A stretch of DNA of 58,637 bases from Streptomyces sp. yr375 (lineage in GTDB: Bacteria > Actinomycetota > Actinomycetes > Streptomycetales > Streptomycetaceae), in the NCBI RefSeq assembly GCF_900110755.1, contig NZ_FOFF01000053.1, positions 1 through 58,637 of the forward strand, written 5' to 3'. This document shows positions 50,313 to 58,637 of this stretch, in pieces (within the stretch, counting starts at the first letter, position 1; each line of letters opens with the position of its first letter). The position numbers and the translations under genes were made by a program. The notes under the pieces are model-generated. The model was not told the origin of the DNA and made no database searches. It worked only from the letters and a program-made list of their open reading frames with translations.

Positions 50313-52220
50313 TCAGCGGAACACGTCGTCCGCGTCGTCCGAGCTCAGGATCTCCTCCGGGGCGCCCGGGCGGGGCAGGCGGGCCCGCGCCTGGTACATC
50401 GCCTCGATCTCGCTCGCGTAGTGCGCCACGATCGAGTCGCGGCGCAGCTTCATCGAGGGCGTCAGCAGACCGTTGGCCTGGTCGAACGGCTGCGGCAGGA
50501 TGCGGAAGGCCCGGATCGACTCCGAGCGGGAGACCGTGCTGTTGGCCGCGGCCACCGCCCGCGCGACCTCCTCGCGCAGGGCGTTCTCCTCACGTGCCTC
50601 CCGGCCCCGGGGATCGCCGTGCAGCGTGAGACTGCCGCGCCAGTGCGCCACGAAGTCGGGGTCCAGGGTGATCAGCGCGCCCACACAGGGCCGGTTGTCG
50701 CCCACGACCACCGCCTGGTGCACGAGCGGATGCAGCCGCAGCCGCTGCTCCAGCGCGGCCGGCGCCACGCTCTTGCCGCTGCTGGTGATGATGACGTCCT
50801 TCTTGCGGCCGGTGATCGACAGGTAGCCGTCGGCGTCCAGGGTCCCGAGGTCGCCGGTGGCCAGCCAGCCGCCCCACAGCGCGGCCCGGGTCGCGGGCTC
50901 GTCGTTGACGTAGCCCTGGAACAGCGACGGGCCGCGCACCAGGATCTCCCCGTCGTCCGCCACCCGGATGTCCATGCCCGGCAGGGCCTGTCCGACGGTG
51001 CCCGACTTCTCCCGGCCCAGCGGCTGCATGGTGACCCCGCCGCTGGTCTCGGTGAGGCCGTACCCGTCGTGCACGTAGATGCCGATGCCCTCGTAGAACA
51101 GGGACAGGTCGCGGTGGAGGGGGGAGCCGCCCGAGGTCGCGCGGTGCACCCGGCCGCCGAGCGCGGCCCGCAGTCTGCGGTACACCGTCCGCTCGAACAG
51201 GGCGTGCTGGAGCCGCAGGTCGAAGCCGGGCCCGGAGCCGCGGCCCAGCCGGTGCCGTTCGGCGGCGGCGGCGAAGTCCCGCGCCGTCTCCGCCGCCCGC
51301 TCGAAGAGCGCCCCGCGGCCCGTCTCCTGCGCCGCCCGCAGGAAGTTCTTGTAGATCTTCTCGAACACCGACGGGACCGCGTACAGATACGTCGGCCGGA
51401 ACGTGCGCAGCGACTCCCAGAGCGCGTCCGCGCCGAGGTCGGGCTCGTGGCCCATCAGGATGCCGCCGCGCAGACACAGGCCCTGGATCATCAGGCCGTA
51501 CACATGGGAGAACGGCAGGAAGGCGAGGACGCTCGGCTGTTGTCCGGGGGGCGCGGCCGTGTGCCCCCAGCCGGCCAGGAGCGTGTCGCAGGGGCTGGCC
51601 AGACTGCGGTGGGTCAGCGCGCAGCCCAGGGGCCGGCCCGAGGTGCCGGAGGTGTACGCGATCACCGCGGTGGAGTCGGGCAGCACGATCCGGCGCAGCG
51701 AGTCCACCGTGGTCACCGGCACCAACGCGCCGCGCCGCCGCAGCTCGTCGAGCGCGCCCGCGTCCATCTGCCAGACGTGCCGCAGTGCGGGCAGGGCCGC
51801 GCACACCGATCCCACGGTCATGACGCTCTGTTCGTCCTCGACGACCACGCCCACGCAGGCCGCGTCCCGCAGGATCCACTCGACCTGCTCGCGCGAGGAC
51901 GTCGGGTACACGGGGACGACCTCGGCGCCCACCGCCCACAGCGCGTGACTCAGCACCGTCCACTCGTACCGGGTGCGCGCCATGATCGCCACGCGGTGGC
52001 CCGGCTTGATCCCGCAGGCCACGAACCCCTTGGCCAGCTCGACCACCTCGTCCCGCAGCTCGACCGCCGTCACCTCCGCCCAGCTCGCCGGGCCGGCGTC
52101 CGGGCGGCGACGGGCGAGCACCGCGAGCGTGGGAGTGCGGACGGCCGTGTCGAAGACGCTGTCGGCGAGCCCTCCGGTCAGCGGCGGGGTGGTGCGGGGA
52201 GCGAGGGCGAAGTCGCGCAT
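50313..52220 (-). CDS. AMP-dependent acyl-CoA synthetase
   Basis: A 635-residue ANL-superfamily enzyme that adenylates a long-chain fatty acid and joins it to CoA. The P-loop is VIAYTSGTSGRPLGCALTHR, the A5 motif DGYGLTETSGGVTM, the A7/A8 region TGDLGTLDADGYLSITGRKK, and the C-terminal domain follows with RDSIVAHYASEIEAM near the end. It resembles FadD15-type actinobacterial enzymes. The start ATG 52220 is preceded by AGGAGC. It is on the same strand as the glgB operon but separated by 165 bp from the YbdK gene. Confidence 0.9.
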   Translation of the reverse strand: MRDFALAPRTTPPLTGGLADSVFDTAVRTPTLAVLARRRPDAGPASWAEVTAVELRDEVVELAKGFVACGIKPGHRVAIMARTRYEWTVLSHALWAVGAEVVPVYPTSSREQVEWILRDAACVGVVVEDEQSVMTVGSVCAALPALRHVWQMDAGALDELRRRGALVPVTTVDSLRRIVLPDSTAVIAYTSGTSGRPLGCALTHRSLASPCDTLLAGWGHTAAPPGQQPSVLAFLPFSHVYGLMIQGLCLRGGILMGHEPDLGADALWESLRTFRPTYLYAVPSVFEKIYKNFLRAAQETGRGALFERAAETARDFAAAAERHRLGRGSGPGFDLRLQHALFERTVYRRLRAALGGRVHRATSGGSPLHRDLSLFYEGIGIYVHDGYGLTETSGGVTMQPLGREKSGTVGQALPGMDIRVADDGEILVRGPSLFQGYVNDEPATRAALWGGWLATGDLGTLDADGYLSITGRKKDVIITSSGKSVAPAALEQRLRLHPLVHQAVVVGDNRPCVGALITLDPDFVAHWRGSLTLHGDPRGREAREENALREEVARAVAAANSTVSRSESIRAFRILPQPFDQANGLLTPSMKLRRDSIVAHYASEIEAMYQARARLPRPGAPEEILSSDDADDVFR

Positions 52221-52385
52221 GCGCTGCTCCTGTGACGTGTACGGGCCGTGACGCCGCCGACCGGAACTGTCATCGACGGTGGTCGAATCTAGCCCAGGCG
52301 AGACCGGTTATGGCCGGGAATGAATAAGTAATCCGCCTTGATGATCTCGACGCCCGAGGATCCCGGCGGGGCCCGCGTCGTCGCC

Positions 52386-53480
52386 TCAACTCTGGGTGTG
52401 CCGCACACACGTCGTGACGACCTCGCGGAAACTGCCCGTACGCTCCCACACCTCGCGCTGGATCTGCGAACCGTTGCCGACCCGCAGCAGCTCGGCGCAG
52501 GACGCGCGGGCCCGCTCCAGGTCCCCGCTGTCCGCCAGCGCGTCCTCGACATACGCCAGCAGCGCCCCGACGACCGTCTCGGCGCGGGTGCGCCGCATGG
52601 TCGCCGGGTGCAGCAGATCCGCGGTCAGCCCCGAGCGCGCGGCACGCCAGCCGGCCAGCCGCAGCAGGCTCACCGTGTGGTCCACCGGCGGCCGGCCGGC
52701 CTCCCAGTCCCGGGCGGCCGTCTCGACGAGCCCGCGCACCAGCGTGGCGATCAGCAGGGCGGTGTCCGCGTGCAGACAGACGTCCGACACCCGCACCTCC
52801 ACCGTCGGATAGCGCGCCGACAGCCGGGCGTCGAAGTAGACCATGCCCTCGTCGAGGATCGTGCCGGTGGCCACCATGTCCGCCACCCGCCCGTGGTAGT
52901 GCTCCGCCGAGCCGAACAGCTCGGTCGGACCCGCCGACGGCCAGCGCTGCCACACCCGGCTGCGGTAACTGCTGTAGCCCGTCTCCCGGCCCTGCCAGAA
53001 CGGCGAGTTGGCACTCAGTGCCGACAGCACCGACAGCCAGGGCCGGATCCGGTCGACGACCGCGACGCCCTCCTCGTCCGAGCCCACGGACACATGGACA
53101 TGGCAGCCGCACACCAACTGTTCACGTGTCGCGATGCCGTACTGCTCCGCCATCCACTGGTAGCGCCGGTTCATGCTGATGGACGGGCGCACCGGCAGCG
53201 GTGACGTGGCGAGCGCGGCGACCGCGCACCCGGCCTCCCGGGCATGCCCGGCCGCCTCCCCGCGGATGCGGACGATCTCCGCGCCGAGGTCGGCCATCGC
53301 CGACTGCGGGTGGGTGGCGAACTCGAGCATCTGGTTGTGCAGTTCCTTCTCGAAGACGGGCGGCTCCTCCGCCACCTCGCACCGCGAGGCGCGGGCGAGG
53401 ACGGCAGCGGACAGCGCCCTGGGCTCGCCGGTCTTCGGGTCGACCAGGAGGAGTTCCTCCTCCACTCCGACGGTGCGCAC
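52386..53480 (-). CDS. Carboxylate-amine ligase (YbdK-type GCS2)
   Basis: A 364-residue enzyme of the glutamate-cysteine ligase family 2, with weak gamma-glutamyl-cysteine ligase activity reported for such members. TVGVEEELLLVDPKTGEPRA is the typical N-terminal metal/ATP site, and CGCHVHVSVG the central catalytic strand. GTG 53480 is preferred because MRTVGVEEE is the usual start and AGAAAGG lies upstream. It follows glgB by 69 bp on the same strand, so it may be the last gene of the glycogen/trehalose unit. Confidence 0.88.
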   Translation of the reverse strand: MRTVGVEEELLLVDPKTGEPRALSAAVLARASRCEVAEEPPVFEKELHNQMLEFATHPQSAMADLGAEIVRIRGEAAGHAREAGCAVAALATSPLPVRPSISMNRRYQWMAEQYGIATREQLVCGCHVHVSVGSDEEGVAVVDRIRPWLSVLSALSANSPFWQGRETGYSSYRSRVWQRWPSAGPTELFGSAEHYHGRVADMVATGTILDEGMVYFDARLSARYPTVEVRVSDVCLHADTALLIATLVRGLVETAARDWEAGRPPVDHTVSLLRLAGWRAARSGLTADLLHPATMRRTRAETVVGALLAYVEDALADSGDLERARASCAELLRVGNGSQIQREVWERTGSFREVVTTCVRHTQS

Positions 53481-53549
53481 GGGATACGGCCTTTCTCTAC
53501 GGCCTTCTCGGGCGGGTGGCACGCACCCGACTGCCCCGTCAGGCCCTTT

Positions 53550-55754
53550 TCACACGGACGACGGCGTCAGCCACACGGTGGCCAGGGGCGGCAGCGTCAG
53601 CCGCAGCCGCCCCTGCTCGGCTACGACGGGGGCGGACCGCACGACACCGCCGCCGCCGTACCGCTCGGCGTCGGTGTTGAGCACCTCCCGCCAGGCCGGG
53701 GCGTCGCCGGGGACGGCGAGCGGGTAGTCGTGGCGGACCACGGGGGAGAAGTTGCTGACGGCGAGCAGTGGAGCACCCTGCGCGTCGTGGCGCAGGAACG
53801 CGAAGACGTTGTCGTCCGCGGCGTCGCCGACCACCCACCGGAAACCGGCCGGGTCGGTGTCGCGCTCCCAGAGCGCCGGCGTCGCCCGGTAGACCGTGTT
53901 GAGATCACGGACCAGGTCCCGCACCCCCCGGTGATCGCCCGCGGACGCGTACCCCGGGTCCAGCAGCCACCACTCCGGCCCCTCGCTCTCCGACCACTCC
54001 GCGCCCTGGGCGAACTCCTGCCCCATGAAGAGGAGTTGCTTGCCCGGGTGGGCCCACATGAAGCCCAGATAGGCACGGTGGTCGGCGCGCCGCTGCCACC
54101 AGTCGCCGGGCATCTTCGACACCAGCGCCCGCTTGCCGTGCACCACCTCGTCGTGCGAGATCGGCAGGATGTAGTTCTCGCTGTACGCGTACACCATCGA
54201 GAACGTCATCTCGTGGTGGTGGTACTTGCGGTGCACCGGCTCCTTGGCGATGTACTGGAGCGAGTCGTGCATCCAGCCCATGTTCCACTTCAGCCCGAAC
54301 CCCAGACCACCGCTGTCGGTCGGCCGGGTCACCCCCTCCCACGCCGTCGACTCCTCCGCGATCGTCACGACCCCCGGATTGCGCCGGTACACCGTCGCGT
54401 TCATCTCCTGGAGGAACGCCATCGCGTCCAGGTCCTCCCGGCCGCCGAACACGTTCGGCGTCCACTGTCCGGAGTCCCGCGAGTAGTCGAGATAGAGCAT
54501 GGAGGCGACGGCGTCCACCCGCAGCCCGTCGACGTGGAACTCCTCGCACCAGTAAGTGGCGTTGGCCACCAGGAAGTTGCGCACCTCGACGCGCCCGAAG
54601 TCGAACTCGTACGTCCCCCAGTCCGGATGCTCCGCCCGCCGCGAGTCACCCGGCTCGTACAGCGGCTCCCCGTCGAACCGGCCGAGCGCCCAGTCGTCCT
54701 TGGGGAAGTGCGCCGGCACCCAGTCCACGATCACGCCGATCCCGGCCCGGTGCAGGGCGTCCACCAGGAACTTGAAGTCGTCCGGCGTCCCGAGCCGCGA
54801 GGTCACCGCGTAGAAACCGGTGACCTGGTAACCCCAGGAACCCGAGAACGGATGCTGCGCGACCGGCATGAACTCCACATGCGTGAAGCCGAGTTCGCTG
54901 ACATACGGCGGCAGCTCTTCGGCCAGTTGACGGTACGTCAACCCAGGCCGCCAGGATGGGAGATGGACCTCGTACACGGAGAACGGCGCCACGTGCACGG
55001 GGACATCGCCCCGGTGCGCCATCCACTCCTCGTCCGCCCACTCGTAGTGCGAGGTGTGCACGATCGACGCGGTGTCCGGCGGCACCTCCGCGCGCCGGGC
55101 CATCGGGTCGGCCTTGAGGAAGCGGTGGCCGTGCCGGGAGGTGATCTCGAACTTGTACCGGGCGCCCTCGCCGATCCCGGGCAGGAACAGCTCCCACACC
55201 CCGGACGACCCCAGCGACCGCATCGGGAAGGCCGTCCCGTCCCAGAAACAGAAGTCGCCGGCGACCCGCACCCCCTGGGCGTTCGGCGCCCACACCGTGA
55301 ACCGGGTGCCGATCACCCCCTGGTGCGCCATCGGCTCCGCGCCGAGCGCCGTCCACAGCTCCTCGTGCCGCCCCTCACGGATGAGATGCAGATCGAGATC
55401 GCCGAGGGCCGGCAGGAAGCGGTACGGGTCGTCCACCTTGTGCTCGGCGCCCTCGTACGCCACCAGCAGCGTGTACGCGGGCACCGCGGCCAGCGGCAGG
55501 ACGACCGCGAAGAGACCGTCGCCCTCCGACATCAGCGGGGTGGGATCGCCGTCGATCAGCACACTCACCGCGTCGGCGAAGGGGCGCAGGGCCCGGAAGA
55601 GGATCCCGCCCGGCACCGGGTGCGCGCCCAGCAGCGCGTGCGGATCGTGGTGCGCGCCCGAGAGCAGGCGCCCGCGGTCGGCCGCGTCGAGCGCGGGCGC
55701 CGTGCGCGGGCGGGGGCCGGCCGACTCGGGCGGAGAAGTGTCACGCAGGGCCAC
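53550..55754 (-). CDS. glgB: 1,4-alpha-glucan branching enzyme
   Basis: A 734-residue GH13 branching enzyme that adds alpha-1,6 branches. There are two N-terminal beta modules (an N1/CBM48 region begins HALLGAHPVPGG), then the catalytic barrel with nucleophile Asp in GLRVDAVASMLYLD, acid Glu in VTIAEESTAWEGVT and transition-state Asp in PISHDEVVHGK. It begins 5 nt after the maltokinase stop, in the order treS-mak-glgB, so it belongs to the GlgE pathway. From memory this matches the second glgE locus of S. coelicolor, used in sporulating hyphae. Confidence 0.95.
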   Translation of the reverse strand: MALRDTSPPESAGPRPRTAPALDAADRGRLLSGAHHDPHALLGAHPVPGGILFRALRPFADAVSVLIDGDPTPLMSEGDGLFAVVLPLAAVPAYTLLVAYEGAEHKVDDPYRFLPALGDLDLHLIREGRHEELWTALGAEPMAHQGVIGTRFTVWAPNAQGVRVAGDFCFWDGTAFPMRSLGSSGVWELFLPGIGEGARYKFEITSRHGHRFLKADPMARRAEVPPDTASIVHTSHYEWADEEWMAHRGDVPVHVAPFSVYEVHLPSWRPGLTYRQLAEELPPYVSELGFTHVEFMPVAQHPFSGSWGYQVTGFYAVTSRLGTPDDFKFLVDALHRAGIGVIVDWVPAHFPKDDWALGRFDGEPLYEPGDSRRAEHPDWGTYEFDFGRVEVRNFLVANATYWCEEFHVDGLRVDAVASMLYLDYSRDSGQWTPNVFGGREDLDAMAFLQEMNATVYRRNPGVVTIAEESTAWEGVTRPTDSGGLGFGLKWNMGWMHDSLQYIAKEPVHRKYHHHEMTFSMVYAYSENYILPISHDEVVHGKRALVSKMPGDWWQRRADHRAYLGFMWAHPGKQLLFMGQEFAQGAEWSESEGPEWWLLDPGYASAGDHRGVRDLVRDLNTVYRATPALWERDTDPAGFRWVVGDAADDNVFAFLRHDAQGAPLLAVSNFSPVVRHDYPLAVPGDAPAWREVLNTDAERYGGGGVVRSAPVVAEQGRLRLTLPPLATVWLTPSSV

Positions 55755-55759
55755 GGGGG

Positions 55760-57118
55760 TCAGCCTCCTCGGACGGCGAGTCGTTCGATCGCCGCCATGG
55801 GTACGGGCAGCCAGTCGGGACGGTTACGGGCCTCGTACAGCACTTCGTACACGGCTCGGTCCGTCTCGTAGGCACGCAACAGGGCATGTTTCTTACGGGG
55901 GTCCCAGCCCGCGCGGGCCGCGTAGCCCGCGCAGTAGGCCTCCCGGCAGCGGCGCGCCCACTCCGGGCGCCACGGGCGGCGCTGGCGGGCGGCGTAGTCG
56001 AAGGAGCGCAGCATCCCGGCGATGTCCCGGACCGGGGAGTGGGCGCTGCGCCGCTCGGCCAGCGGACGGGACGGCTCGCCCTCGAAGTCGATGACGAACC
56101 AGTCGCGCCCGGCGCGCAGCACCTGCCCGAGGTGCAGGTCGCCGTGGATGCGCTGGGCGGCCGGCCCGGCGTCGCACACGGACAGCGCGCCGAAGGCGGT
56201 GGTCAGGCCCGGGACGAACGGGCGCAGCGCCGGTACGTGGTGCGCGGCGGCCTCCAGCCGCTCGGTCATCGCCGCCGCCGTACGCCCGTCCTCCGCGTCC
56301 GGACCGGCCGGCAGGGCCGAGGCCAGCGCCAGGTGGACGTCCGCGGTGGCCCGCCCCAGCTCCGCGGCCTCCGCCGTGAAGTCGTCCCCGCGGGCGAGGG
56401 CCCGCAGCGCCAGCGTCCAGCCGTCGGAGGCGTCCGGCAGGAACGGCTGGAGCACGCCGAGCGTCGCCTCCTGCGGATGCGTCGTCCTGAACCAGGCCAC
56501 CGGCGCGGGCACCCGCCCGCAGCCCTGCCCGGCCAGCGCGACCGGCACCTCCAGATCGGGGTTCACGCCGGGCTGGATGCGCCGGAAGATCTTCAGGATG
56601 AACGCGTCCCCGTACACCAGCGAGGTGTTGGACTGCTCGGCCTCCAGCAGTCTGGGCGCGAGCCCCGGGGGCAGTGACACGGACGGGTCCGACTCGAAGG
56701 TCAGCGGGCCCAGCGTGCCGGGATGCCGCAGCCGCTCCAGCAGCAGATGCGCCGACCGCGGGTCCTGCAACGCGTCGTGCACCGTCAGCCCCGCCATCGG
56801 CCCGTCCTCGACCCTGCCGATGAGCGCCCGGCCCAGCCGGGGCGACAGATGCTCCTGGACACCGAGGAGCAACTGGTAGCAGTCACCGGCCGGGGGAGTG
56901 TTCCCCGGGGTCGGGACGCCCGACTGACCGGCGTGCACGAGCAGATGCAGACAGCCCGGATACAGCTCGGTCATCGACAGCAGGCGCAGCTCGGTGAGGG
57001 GCCGGTCCTTGCCGGCGAACCAGCGCTGCCGCGGCAGCCACTCGCACAGCAGCGCGGCGAGCCCGACGGAGCGCACTGCGCTCACGCCGCTCGGTCGCAT
57101 GGGTGCGGTCTTCGTCAC
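55760..57118 (-). CDS. mak: Maltokinase (Pep2/Mak)
   Basis: A 452-residue kinase with an aminoglycoside-phosphotransferase fold. It makes maltose-1-phosphate from maltose and ATP for the GlgE pathway. The catalytic loop is QRIHGDLHLGQVL and the DFG-like metal site VIDFEGEPSRPLAER. The N-terminal cap domain begins ALLCEWLPRQRWFAGKDRPL, a typical maltokinase mark. GTG 57118 has GGAAAGG upstream; the open frame extends back to 57238 into treS and lacks a site. It is 28 nt after treS and 5 nt before glgB, so the three form one operon. Confidence 0.93.
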   Translation of the reverse strand: MTKTAPMRPSGVSAVRSVGLAALLCEWLPRQRWFAGKDRPLTELRLLSMTELYPGCLHLLVHAGQSGVPTPGNTPPAGDCYQLLLGVQEHLSPRLGRALIGRVEDGPMAGLTVHDALQDPRSAHLLLERLRHPGTLGPLTFESDPSVSLPPGLAPRLLEAEQSNTSLVYGDAFILKIFRRIQPGVNPDLEVPVALAGQGCGRVPAPVAWFRTTHPQEATLGVLQPFLPDASDGWTLALRALARGDDFTAEAAELGRATADVHLALASALPAGPDAEDGRTAAAMTERLEAAAHHVPALRPFVPGLTTAFGALSVCDAGPAAQRIHGDLHLGQVLRAGRDWFVIDFEGEPSRPLAERRSAHSPVRDIAGMLRSFDYAARQRRPWRPEWARRCREAYCAGYAARAGWDPRKKHALLRAYETDRAVYEVLYEARNRPDWLPVPMAAIERLAVRGG

Positions 57119-57146
57119 GGTGACCCATCCTTTCCTCGGCGCACGC

Positions 57147-58637
<1,491 letters not shown>

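Overview
The window is very GC-rich actinobacterial DNA and is almost certainly a chromosomal segment of a Streptomyces species. It carries several Streptomyces hallmarks: a PopR/clpP3-clpP4 module, a WhiB-like factor, a SigB-group sigma factor with HATPase anti-sigma-like proteins, a GlgE-pathway operon (treS, maltokinase, glgB), GTG starts and leaderless promoters. From memory the gene order resembles the right-arm region of S. coelicolor that runs from clpP3/clpP4 to the second glgE locus; this was not checked by alignment. No tRNA, rRNA or CRISPR array was seen.

Layout. 1-360: 3' end of an IS5-type insertion sequence abutting popR. 361-2048: popR converging on the clpP3-clpP4 operon, with a shared terminator and a PopR-type operator upstream of clpP3. 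2243-6983: two VOC proteins, a decayed EshA-like (family 2B encapsulin shell) pseudogene, an RNase HI-like protein and a FAD monooxygenase. 7020-9251: self-regulated MFS efflux/TetR operon with a nested double dyad. 9306-15244: aldo/keto reductase, DUF6328 protein, hypothetical protein, class C serine hydrolase and a membrane pseudokinase. 15613-18962: PLP dehydratase, then a translationally coupled TPR/polyprenyl synthase pair under three GTATAC iterons. 19075-22670: TerD-CAP-CAP protein divergent from a secreted M4 metalloprotease. 22695-26193: three overlapping genes for a UBP zinc finger, a cNMP-binding histidine kinase and a response regulator fused to a thioredoxin-reductase-like flavoprotein. 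26200-28440: decay island with a VOC gene split by about 1.8 kb of foreign or degenerate DNA.

28460-36889: universal stress protein, DUF4032, MBL hydrolase, AlkB, a TetR/FAD-dehydrogenase operon with tandem operators, DUF488, a secreted M1 peptidase and a WhiB-like factor. 36992-42592: saccharopine-dehydrogenase-like protein divergent from TetR, a LysG/LysE pair with back-to-back leaderless promoters, an MFS exporter and a Crp-like cNMP protein. 42930-50181: small unknown gene, anti-sigma-like HATPase, SigB-group sigma factor, a broken GAF gene, a hypothetical gene, an NDH-2/FUSC operon and a second HATPase. 50313-58637: acyl-CoA synthetase, YbdK-type ligase, then glgB, maltokinase and treS (treS runs off the window).

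Themes. Many genes concern stress, redox and regulated proteolysis. Several regulators sit beside clear palindromic operators that let their targets be proposed from sequence alone. No wholly novel system is proven. The best leads are the redox/cNMP phosphorelay operon, the iteron-controlled TPR-prenyl synthase operon, the ClpP4 subunit lacking its catalytic histidine, and the TerD-CAP-CAP fusion.
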